Below, piece by piece: positions 57,336 to 64,000 of a DNA stretch of 64,000 bases. A program made the translations under genes and the position numbers. Each line of letters begins with the position of its first letter. Within the stretch, counting starts at the first letter, position 1. Under the pieces are notes generated by a model, which did no database searches, had not been told where the DNA came from, and saw nothing but the letters and a program-made list of their open reading frames with translations. This DNA comes from Pseudomonas cremoricolorata (GTDB taxonomy: Bacteria; Pseudomonadota; Gammaproteobacteria; Pseudomonadales; Pseudomonadaceae): NCBI RefSeq assembly GCF_000759535.1, contig NZ_CP009455.1:2666001-2730000 (forward strand), written 5' to 3'.

Positions 57336-57847
57336 GCTACCTGCGTCTGTTGCTGTTCACCGTCGGCCTGCTGGCCGGCATCCAGGTGCCGGGTTTGATC
57401 AACAGCTACAGCCAGCGGGTCGAGGCCCATGTGCTGGAGTCCCGCGAAGCTTTGAATGGCTTCAAGGAAACCGCCGAACGCTTCTTCAACGGTGACCTGC
57501 AAGCCCTGGTGCGGCATTACCGCAGCAGCGATGACCCGGTGTTCAACAGCGATGCCAACAGCATCGAGAGCCTGCTGATTCGCAACCAGATGCTGGAAAA
57601 CGAGTGGCAGACCTTGCAGGGCAACTGGTGGGTGCGCACCTGGCACGTGCTGGTGCAGCCCGACCCTGACCTGCGCGAAGAAACCCTCAAAGGCTACAGC
57701 TACCAGATCCTGCTGGTGCCCGAAGCCATCGCCTGGGGCGTGGGCGCCGGGCTGCTGTTGTCGCTGGCGGTGGAGAGCCTGTTGCGTCTGATCGGTTGGC
57801 TGGTCCTCGGCGCACGCCGCCGGCCGGTCAAGGAGAGCTGGCGCTAA
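57326..57847 (+). CDS. DUF2937-type membrane protein
   Basis: 173 residues: an N-terminal hydrophobic helix, a soluble helical middle of about 100 residues (ESREALNGFKETAERFFNGD) and a C-terminal hydrophobic helix. This pattern fits DUF2937. GAGGAGG 7 bases upstream supports ATG 57326, which overlaps the amidotransferase end, so the two are translationally coupled. Function unknown. Confidence 0.75.
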   Translation: MFMSYLRLLLFTVGLLAGIQVPGLINSYSQRVEAHVLESREALNGFKETAERFFNGDLQALVRHYRSSDDPVFNSDANSIESLLIRNQMLENEWQTLQGNWWVRTWHVLVQPDPDLREETLKGYSYQILLVPEAIAWGVGAGLLLSLAVESLLRLIGWLVLGARRRPVKESWR

Positions 57848-57848
57848 G

Positions 57849-57863
57849 GCCGGCTCTACCGGC
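57849..57863. terminator. Small hairpin between convergent genes
   Basis: GCCGG-CTCTA-CCGGC directly after the DUF2937-type stop and before the convergent ZIP gene stop. No T tract; weak evidence. Confidence 0.35.
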
Positions 57864-57912
57864 TGTCGCGAACCCTCCGCCAAGCGCCTGACTGCCGCAA
57901 ATCCTGCGCCGC

Positions 57913-58851
57913 TCAGCCCAGCGCGGTATCGAGAAACATCATCACCGCAAAGCCGCCCATCAGGCCGAGGGTAGCAGAGGTCTGGTGGCCGTTGCGGTGG
58001 GTCTCCGGAATCACCTCGTGGGACACCACGAAGATCATCGCCCCGGCGGCCAGGCCCATGCTGATCGGGTAGGCGAGTGCAAACCCGGTGGAAATCCCCA
58101 GGCCGATCACCGCGCCCAGGGGTTCCATCAACCCCGAACCAATCGCTACCAGCGCCGCCTTCAGGCTCGACAACCCGGTCGCGCGCAGCGCCAAGGCGAC
58201 CGCCAGGCCTTCGGGAATGTCCTGAATGGCGATAGCGCTGGTCAGCGGCAGGCCGATGTTCATGTCGCCATTGGCGAAGCTCACGCCAATGGCCATGCCT
58301 TCTGGCAGGTTGTGCAAGGTGATCGCCAGCACGAACAGCCAGACCCGATTGACCCGCGCCGCTTCCGGGCCGCAGGGGCCAGTGGATTCGTGTTCGTGCG
58401 GGGTGAAACGGTCGAGCCCGAGCATCAACAGCACGCCCAGGGCCATGCCCAGCACCACCGTGCCGGCTGCAGCCGAGCCGTTGCCGGTGATTTCCCGCGC
58501 AGCGTCCAGCCCTGGAAGAATCAGCGAAAAGGAGCTGGCCGCGAGCATCATGCCGGCAGCGGAGCCGAGCATGACATCCTGATTGCGCGTGCTGACATCG
58601 CGCAGAATCACCGCCAATACCGCGCCCAGTGCGGTAGCGCCGAATCCTGCCAGGCCGCCGAGCACCGCGAAATGCAGGTTGTCGGCGTGATCGCCATTGA
58701 CCGCGTTGTAGATGCTCGCCAGCAGCAGCACGATGATCGCCAGCAGGCTCACGCCCAGCCCGGCGCTCAGCCACGGGTTGCGCTGCGCCTGTATGCGCCA
58801 GGCGCCCAGCAGCGAGGGCAGGGCGGAAGTGGAAGAATCGGCTGGGGGCAT
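57913..58851 (-). CDS. ZIP family metal transporter
   Basis: 312 residues with about eight membrane segments. The metal-binding helices carry HNLPEGMAIGVSF and QDIPEGLAVAL, and the loop DRFTPHEHES is histidine-containing. This is the ZupT/GufA group, taking up zinc or other divalent cations. The N-terminal cytosolic stretch of about 25 residues is longer than in ZupT. The start is ATG 58851. Confidence 0.91.
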   Translation of the reverse strand: MPPADSSTSALPSLLGAWRIQAQRNPWLSAGLGVSLLAIIVLLLASIYNAVNGDHADNLHFAVLGGLAGFGATALGAVLAVILRDVSTRNQDVMLGSAAGMMLAASSFSLILPGLDAAREITGNGSAAAGTVVLGMALGVLLMLGLDRFTPHEHESTGPCGPEAARVNRVWLFVLAITLHNLPEGMAIGVSFANGDMNIGLPLTSAIAIQDIPEGLAVALALRATGLSSLKAALVAIGSGLMEPLGAVIGLGISTGFALAYPISMGLAAGAMIFVVSHEVIPETHRNGHQTSATLGLMGGFAVMMFLDTALG

Positions 58852-58979
58852 CGCGAACCTCGGAATCAGAACAATGAGCGAGTCTAGCGATTGACCTGAA
58901 CCTCACGCCAAGGATTCCGTTCTATAGCCTCGATAGCCCGCTATGCTGAGCGGTGCAGCTATTCATAAGGAGCAAGGGT

Positions 58980-59171
58980 ATGGGTTCGACATTCAACGGC
59001 CTGGTGGGGCTGATCATTCTGGCCCTGGACATCTGGGCGATCATCAGTGTGGCAAGAAGCAGTTCTTCGACTGGCGCGAAAATTCTCTGGATCGTGTTGA
59101 TCCTGCTGCTGCCGGTGGTGGGGCTGATCATCTGGGCCATCGCCGGGCCGCGGGGCAATCCGCGGGTCTAG
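58980..59171 (+). CDS. Small PLD-N domain membrane protein
   Basis: 63 residues, two hydrophobic helices (LVGLIILALDIWAIISVA and ILWIVLILLLPVVGLIIWAIAG), matching the short phospholipase-D N-terminal-type (PLDc_N) proteins. AAGGAG at 58967–58972 fixes ATG 58980. Function unknown. Confidence 0.8.
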   Translation: MGSTFNGLVGLIILALDIWAIISVARSSSSTGAKILWIVLILLLPVVGLIIWAIAGPRGNPRV

Positions 59172-59333
59172 CCAGCGCAGGACGCAGCGGGCGGCGTGAC
59201 ATAATTTTCACACTCGATTCCTGAAAATCCGCGCCGCATAATGCTGCGTCCGTCCGCTGCCAGTTTGTCATTGCGGGCGCTGTCGACGACCCAGCTTTTT
59301 CCGCAAACCTGCATTCTTAGGACTTCTCCATTC

Positions 59334-61412
59334 ATGGCTCATCCGAATGCCTTGAAGCAATGGGGCGTGCGCGCTCCCTTTACCCCAACCGTTTCCCGCC
59401 ACCTGGCGTACACCGCGCTCAGCGCCCTGACAATCATGCTCATGCTGAGTCTGGTACGCCTGGCGCTGTTGCTCTACAACAGCGATATGGTCGGTGATAC
59501 CCCTACCGCCACGGTGGCGGAAGGGTTTCTCAACGGCCTGCGTTTCGACCTGCGGGTGGTGGTCTATCTGAGCGTACCGCTGCTGCTGGCCACCCTCAGT
59601 ACCTGGGCAATGGCCCGACGTGGCTTATTTCGCCTGTGGCTGACCCTGACCTCCAGCGTGGTGCTGCTGCTCGGGCTGATGGAGCTGGACTTCTACCGCG
59701 AGTTCCACCAGCGCTTGAACGGCCTGGTCTTCCAGTATGTGAAGGAAGACCCGAAGACGGTGCTGAGCATGCTCTGGTATGGCTTCCCCGTGGTGCGCTA
59801 CCTGCTGGCCTGGCTGTTCGGCACCTGGTTGCTGAGCCTGGTGTTCAAAGGCATCGACCGCATCACCCGCGGCGGCAGCAATCCAGACGCCACCCTCGAC
59901 GCAAGCCGCGCGACGCCCTGGTACAACCGTCTGGCAGTGTTCATGGTGATTCTGCTGGTTGCCGTGGTGGCCGCCCGTGGCACCCTACGCCAGGGCCCAC
60001 CGATGCGCTGGGGCGATGCGTTCACCACCGACTCCAATTTCGTCAACCAGCTGGGTCTGAACGGCACGCTGACCCTGATCGATGCCGCCAAGAGCCGCTT
60101 CGGTGAAGACCGCGCCAACATCTGGAAAGCCACCCTCGACCCGCAGGTGGCGCTCGAGAGCGTGCGCAAGCAACTGCTGACCGAGCACGACACCCTGGTC
60201 GATGCCGACCAGGCGGCGATCCGCCGTGACTTCGTCCCGCCTGCGGACAAGACGCTGCCGATCAAGAACGTCGTGGTGATTCTGATGGAAAGCTTCGCCG
60301 GCCACTCCGTCGGTGCCCTCGGCGGCCCCAACGACATCACCCCGAATTTCGACCAGTTGGCCAAAGAGGGCCTGCTGTTCGACCGCTTCTTCTCCAACGG
60401 CACCCATACCCACCAGGGCATGTTCGCCACAATGGCCTGCTTCCCCAACCTGCCGGGCTTCGAGTACCTGATGCAGACGCCCGAGGGCGGGCACAAACTC
60501 TCCGGGCTGCCGGCGCTGCTCAGCGCCCGTGACTACGACGATGTGTACGTTTACAACGGTGACTTCGCCTGGGACAACCAGTCCGGCTTCTTCGGCAACC
60601 AAGGCATGACCACCTTCATCGGCCGCAACGACTTCGTCAATCCGGTGTTCTCCGACCCGACCTGGGGCGTCTCCGACCAGGACATGTTCGATCGCGGCGC
60701 ACAGGAACTGGCCAACAACTACGGCAAGAAGCCGTTCTATGCGCTGCTGCAGACCTTGTCCAACCACACCCCCTACGCCTTGCCCAAAGACCTGCCGGTG
60801 GCGCCGGTCACCGGCCAGGGCCGATTGGATGAACACCTCACCGCCATGCGCTATTCGGACTGGGCGCTCGGTCAGTTCTTCGAGAAGGCGCGCAAGGAGC
60901 CGTATTTCAAGGAGACCTTGTTCGTCATCGTCGGCGACCACGGCTTCGGCAACCATCAGCAGGTCACCGAGCTCGACCTCGGCCGCTTCAACATCCCGCT
61001 GTTGCTGATCGCCCCGGGCATTCAGGACAAGTTCGGCGCGGTCAGCCACACCGTGGGTACTCAGGTGGACGTCGTGCCGACCATCATGGGCCGTCTGGGT
61101 GGGCCAACCCGCCACCAATGCTGGGGGCGTGACCTGCTCAGCCTGCCAGCGGGCGATCCTGGGGTGGGCATGATCAAGCCGTCGGGCAGTGAGCAGATCG
61201 TCGGTCTGGTCACCGGTGACCGCGTGCTGATCGAGTCCAAGGACATGTCGCCGCGCCTGTATCGTTACCAGCTGGGCCGCGAGTTCAAGGCCGAGCTGAT
61301 CGAAAGTCCCGATCAGCCACAGTTGCTCAAGACCCTCGAAGCGTTCATCCAGACCGCTACCAAGAGCCTGCTGGACAACACCGCCGGAGTCGTCCACGGC
61401 ACCCCGCAATAA
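59334..61412 (+). CDS. LtaS-like membrane sulfatase / phosphoglycerol transferase family protein
   Basis: 692 residues: five N-terminal membrane helices (about residues 25–220), then a periplasmic sulfatase-type domain. VVVILMESFAGHS binds metal by its Glu; NGTHTHQGMFAT (about 355–366) holds the likely Thr nucleophile, probably Thr359; VGDHGFGNHQ gives further metal ligands. In Gram-negatives such proteins are related to OpgB-like phosphoglycerol transferases, so decoration of periplasmic glucans or other glycans is possible; the substrate is unknown. The ATG at 59334 gives MAHPNALKQW; the frame open upstream has no better start. Confidence 0.86.
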   Translation: MAHPNALKQWGVRAPFTPTVSRHLAYTALSALTIMLMLSLVRLALLLYNSDMVGDTPTATVAEGFLNGLRFDLRVVVYLSVPLLLATLSTWAMARRGLFRLWLTLTSSVVLLLGLMELDFYREFHQRLNGLVFQYVKEDPKTVLSMLWYGFPVVRYLLAWLFGTWLLSLVFKGIDRITRGGSNPDATLDASRATPWYNRLAVFMVILLVAVVAARGTLRQGPPMRWGDAFTTDSNFVNQLGLNGTLTLIDAAKSRFGEDRANIWKATLDPQVALESVRKQLLTEHDTLVDADQAAIRRDFVPPADKTLPIKNVVVILMESFAGHSVGALGGPNDITPNFDQLAKEGLLFDRFFSNGTHTHQGMFATMACFPNLPGFEYLMQTPEGGHKLSGLPALLSARDYDDVYVYNGDFAWDNQSGFFGNQGMTTFIGRNDFVNPVFSDPTWGVSDQDMFDRGAQELANNYGKKPFYALLQTLSNHTPYALPKDLPVAPVTGQGRLDEHLTAMRYSDWALGQFFEKARKEPYFKETLFVIVGDHGFGNHQQVTELDLGRFNIPLLLIAPGIQDKFGAVSHTVGTQVDVVPTIMGRLGGPTRHQCWGRDLLSLPAGDPGVGMIKPSGSEQIVGLVTGDRVLIESKDMSPRLYRYQLGREFKAELIESPDQPQLLKTLEAFIQTATKSLLDNTAGVVHGTPQ

Positions 61413-61418
61413 GCACCG

Positions 61419-61474
61419 CTGCCGGGGCCCTGCGCCCCGGCAGGCGGACTGAACAAAACCCTGGCACCCAGGGT
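61419..61474 (+). terminator. Two tandem hairpins after the LtaS-like gene
   Basis: The first has a 10-base-pair stem CTGCCGGGGC / GCCCCGGCAG (61419–61443); the second ACCCTGG-CAC-CCAGGGT (61458–61474). Neither has a T tract, so intrinsic termination is uncertain. Confidence 0.5.
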
Positions 61475-61525
61475 CAGCTAGAACAGGCAGTACTCGCTGT
61501 TCCGTGACCATCAGAGGGCTCGTTA

Positions 61526-61762
61526 ATGAAAGAGTGGGACATCATCTTTGCCGATCAGAAGGGCGAACTGACCACGTTGCACCTCAGCGCTGAACAGCGC
61601 CCGAGTGAGGAAGAGGCTGCGCGTGCGATTCGTTCGGTACTGTTCCCGGTCATGGATGAGCTGGACCTCAATGATTTTCAGGATCGCAGCGTGTCGCCCA
61701 CGGCGCGCTGGCTCAAGGAAAACAGCGGCGTGACTATCAGCGAAATTGTCGAACGCCCCTGA
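61526..61762 (+). CDS. Small acidic protein of unknown function
   Basis: 78 residues, soluble, acidic, with a mixed strand–helix pattern (MKEWDIIFADQKGELTTLHL then a helix SEEEAARAIRSVLFP). No family was recognised. GAGGG lies upstream of the ATG. It follows the two tandem hairpins and is probably transcribed independently. Confidence 0.68.
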   Translation: MKEWDIIFADQKGELTTLHLSAEQRPSEEEAARAIRSVLFPVMDELDLNDFQDRSVSPTARWLKENSGVTISEIVERP

Positions 61763-61931
61763 ATTGGCCCCTGGCGCGCCGTCGCGGGTGACGCTAGGCT
61801 TGATCTTGGGGTCAGCGCTGTCGTGCGCCGGCCCCTGTCTTCTTCCCCCCACCCAAGCTGCTCCAAGGCGTCACGCCGGCCACCGTGTACTGTAAGAAAA
61901 GTCTATCCATCGCATTGCAGGAGGACGTTTC

Positions 61932-62264
61932 ATGACCAGCCACAACGACGACATCAGCAGCACCGTACTCCGCCAGATGAAGGAGGGCGGGTTCGACTTC
62001 ACGCGTATCCATCCCATCGAGTTCTATGCCGTGCTTCCCAGCGAGGAAGACGCCTGGCGCGCCGCGCAAGCGTTTCGCGGTGAGTCGACCCTGGCGCAGG
62101 TGCATGAGTCACAGGAGGGTGACTGGCATCTGGAGTTGAGCAAAGTCATGTATGCCACGCATCGGGGTATCGGTGCGTTCGAGCAGGCGCTCGAACGGGT
62201 CGTCTCGCCCCTGGGTGGTGAGGTCAACGGGTGGGGCGTCAAGCAGGAGCGTATCGTCGCCTGA
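61932..62264 (+). CDS. Ribonuclease E inhibitor RraB-like protein
   Basis: 110 residues of the RraB/DUF1260 fold: HPIEFYAVLPSEEDA and the late WHLELSKVMYATHRGIGAFEQAL are the conserved strands and helix. RraB binds RNase E in E. coli; the Pseudomonas proteins are shorter and their role is unproven. AGGAGG lies 8 bases upstream of the ATG. Confidence 0.82.
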   Translation: MTSHNDDISSTVLRQMKEGGFDFTRIHPIEFYAVLPSEEDAWRAAQAFRGESTLAQVHESQEGDWHLELSKVMYATHRGIGAFEQALERVVSPLGGEVNGWGVKQERIVA

Positions 62265-62279
62265 TCGTCTGACTGACAC

Positions 62280-63080
62280 TCACGACTTGCGGCCTGCCAT
62301 ATGCTCGAGGTAGGCCAGCAAGGCATCCAGTTCCGCTTCGTTCAGTACTGCCTCGCTAAAGGCCGGCATCTTGCTCTGCGGCCATTGGCGCAGCGACTGT
62401 GGGTCGCGAATCAGCTGACGTAGCCAGGGCGCGGCGAAGTATTCGGTAGGATTGTGCGGCAGGTTCAGGTCCGGACCGACCTGGGCGTCGCCACCGCCGT
62501 TGAGGCGGTGACAGGCCATGCAGTTCTGCTGGAACAGGGCAAAACCCAGACGCTCGGGCGCATTGGCAGGCAGCGCCGGGTCTGGGCGCATTTGCGGGAA
62601 GCGTTGCTCGACCGGTTGCAGGCGGCGCAGGCGGGCGATCTGGAACGGCCATTGCTCGGGGCGAATACCGCTGCGCTGAGGATCGGTCCAGACCAGGTAG
62701 AACGGCCCGGCGCTGGGCTTGCCGGCGGCCAGCGGCGGCCACGGCTGCTCAGGGTCTTCCACCGCCAGCCACGCCCTTGCGGGGCCTGCCTGCAACAGCG
62801 GCGCGGCGGGCATTTCTGCGGCGAAGCCGTCCAATGCCACAGCTTGCAGGTGGTCGTCGCTGCCCAGACCTTCGAGCAGAGCTGCGAGAGGCACCGCGCG
62901 GTAATGCATCGCGCGTTTATAGGAAACGTCTGCAGGTACCTCGATAACCATGGCCTGGGGATGGTCGAGCAACTCGGCGGTGCTCCACTGGCGCGACAAT
63001 GCATCGGCGTCGAGCTGCAATTGCGCAGCGTAAAGGGGCAGGGTGAACAACCCTGTCAATAGCAGCAGACAAACGCGCAT
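62280..63080 (-). CDS. Periplasmic cytochrome c with SUOX-like N-terminal domain
   Basis: 266 residues. MRVCLLLLTGLFTLPLYAA is a signal peptide. Residues about 25–165 resemble a molybdopterin-type oxidoreductase domain in part (YRAVPLAALLEGLG and AVALDGFAAEMP), but the cofactor cysteine is not visible. Residues about 175–266 are a class I cytochrome c with CMACH heme attachment and a later SKMPAF axial Met. The ATG 63080 start is set by the signal peptide. The partner proteins are unknown. Confidence 0.8.
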   Translation of the reverse strand: MRVCLLLLTGLFTLPLYAAQLQLDADALSRQWSTAELLDHPQAMVIEVPADVSYKRAMHYRAVPLAALLEGLGSDDHLQAVALDGFAAEMPAAPLLQAGPARAWLAVEDPEQPWPPLAAGKPSAGPFYLVWTDPQRSGIRPEQWPFQIARLRRLQPVEQRFPQMRPDPALPANAPERLGFALFQQNCMACHRLNGGGDAQVGPDLNLPHNPTEYFAAPWLRQLIRDPQSLRQWPQSKMPAFSEAVLNEAELDALLAYLEHMAGRKS

Positions 63081-63145
63081 GGGCTGGCTCCGAGCGAAAA
63101 GGCTCGGCAGGTTACGCGCACCGCACGCGTCGGACCAGTCTGCTT

Positions 63146-63382
63146 TCAACCAAACAGGCGGGTCATGTTGGGCAGAATGAGCAACAGCGTAGTGGCAAAC
63201 ACGATGAGTCCGGCCTGGCGGAACTTGGAATGTCTGAACATGGCTGACGGCCTTCTTGTTGTTATTCCTGTATACCCGATGGCTTCCTTGCGTGGCGTCG
63301 GATCAAGGGTAATGGGCGCTACCCGTGCGTCGCGCGCAGAGCGTGTCTTTGCATATTCAACAGTAGGGCCAAGCGTATCCAT
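63146..63382 (-). CDS. Small membrane protein of unknown function
   Basis: 78 residues if started at ATG 63382 (AAGGGG 8 bases upstream), or 31 residues from ATG 63241 (AAGG 9 bases upstream). The last 31 residues are one hydrophobic helix (QAGLIVFATTLLLILPN) with a positive N-side; the longer form adds a soluble polar stretch. Its stop is 65 bases upstream of the cytochrome c gene start, on the same strand. Both starts look usable; function unknown. Confidence 0.5.
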   Translation of the reverse strand: MDTLGPTVEYAKTRSARDARVAPITLDPTPRKEAIGYTGITTRRPSAMFRHSKFRQAGLIVFATTLLLILPNMTRLFG

Positions 63383-63600
63383 GTCAGAGACCCCTTTGTT
63401 CTAGTTGTCGGGTTTTTAATTGCGTTGAGTTATCGTTTTAATCTGACGCCTGCGCAATGGCTCTGCCTAGACACCTGCAACGCCTGGCAGCCTTTTGCGC
63501 GGCGGCATAGCCACTCGTCAGTGCGGCCTACTTGCTTGTACCGATCTTTCGCGGCAGTCTCTACGGCCATCCCTAACCTATGTCGTTCAGGACTACCGCC

Positions 63601-64000
63601 ATGTCGCTACGCATCTGCATCCTGGAAACCGATGTCCTGCGCGAGGAATTGATCGCGCAGTACCAGGGCTACGGACGGATGTTCGAACAATTGTTCTCAC
63701 GCCAGCACATTCCCGCCGAGTTTGTCGTCTACAACGTCATGAACGGCAATTATCCAGGCGATGACGAACGATTCGATGCCTATCTTGTGACGGGCAGCAA
63801 AGCCGATTCGTTCGCTGAAGATGCATGGATCGTCACGCTCAAGGCCTACCTGCTGAAACTTTACGCGCGCGGCGAGAAGTTGCTGGGCGTGTGCTTCGGG
63901 CATCAATTGCTGGCCCTGACCCTCGGTGGCAAGGCCGAACGCGCCAAGCAAGGCTGGGGCGTGGGTACTCATCGCTATCGCCTGGCCGCCCATGCGCCGT
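63601..64000 (+). CDS. Class I glutamine amidotransferase, 5' part (continues past the window)
   Basis: At least 133 residues, open to the end of the window. MSLRICILETDVLREELI starts the domain; VTGSKADSFAED and GVCFGHQLLAL, with the nucleophile Cys and adjacent Gly and His, identify a GATase of the GuaA-like/YfeJ type. The catalytic His–Glu pair lies beyond the window. AGGA is 9 bases upstream of ATG 63601. The acceptor is unknown. Confidence 0.9.
   Translation, partial: MSLRICILETDVLREELIAQYQGYGRMFEQLFSRQHIPAEFVVYNVMNGNYPGDDERFDAYLVTGSKADSFAEDAWIVTLKAYLLKLYARGEKLLGVCFGHQLLALTLGGKAERAKQGWGVGTHRYRLAAHAP

Noticed and set aside
57251..58906. 551-residue minus-strand frame across the ZIP gene and DUF2937 gene
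   Set aside because: Out-of-phase shadow of the ZIP transporter and antisense to the DUF2937 gene; low-complexity Arg/Gly/Ala content.
1..64000. CRISPR arrays, tRNA/rRNA genes, insertion sequences, prophage genes
   Set aside because: No regularly spaced repeats, no cloverleaf-like stretch, and no transposase, integrase or phage structural motifs were found on reading both strands; a dedicated scan was not possible.

Overview
The window looks like a chromosomal segment of a fluorescent Pseudomonas, most likely of the P. putida group. The case rests on the order serC–pheA–(tyrA-aroA fusion)–cmk–rpsA–ihfB leading into an O-antigen locus, the high GC content, and a run of conserved Pseudomonas housekeeping genes (mqo, apeB, rnd, ycgL, ycgN, ptrB). 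This assignment is inferred from gene content, not from an alignment.

Layout. 1–7284: core metabolism and translation, co-directional and tightly spaced: serC (3' part), pheA, fused tyrA-aroA, cmk, rpsA with a strong terminator, ihfB and a lapA-like gene. 7387–29637: a surface-polysaccharide locus. Its plus-strand half holds a beta-CASP metallo-beta-lactamase protein, a WbpV-like SDR, a WbpL-like initiating transferase, WbpM, rmlBDA and a rhamnosyltransferase-like GT2. Its minus-strand half holds a three-gene gtr-like cassette, a 1472-residue methyltransferase/kinase-like/double-GT2 protein, the Wzm/Wzt ABC exporter, rmlC and a second GT2. I see no wzy, wzx, wzz or waaL. The locus therefore reads as ABC-transporter-dependent O antigen, started on a WbpL-linked N-acetyl sugar, elongated with dTDP-L-rhamnose, probably capped and length-controlled by the large fusion protein, and decorated by the gtr-like cassette.

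30337–39207: a two-gene biosynthetic locus. It encodes a 2502-residue single-module highly reducing type I polyketide synthase (KS-AT-DH-degenerate MT-ER-KR-ACP, no release domain), followed 9 bases later by an alpha-oxoamine synthase. The simplest reading is that the iterative PKS builds a saturated acyl chain and the PLP enzyme releases it from the ACP by decarboxylative condensation with an amino acid, giving a sphingoid-like or long-chain aminoketone product. This is the best candidate in the window for an undescribed system.

39445–64000: ordinary accessory and core genes. They include mqo with an unusual signal-like N terminus, a lipocalin, apeB, a LysR regulator, a lone moaA, a divergent Lrp/trans-sulfuration pair, ydcH, rnd-ycgL, a D-2-hydroxyacid dehydrogenase, a nitroreductase and ycgN. 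Further on are a degenerate M61-like exported protein, an HNH protein, ptrB, a small operon with a class II glutamine amidotransferase, a ZIP transporter, an LtaS-like membrane sulfatase, an RraB-like protein and a cytochrome c with an unusual N-terminal domain. The window ends inside a class I glutamine amidotransferase. I recognised no tRNA, rRNA, CRISPR array, insertion sequence or prophage gene.
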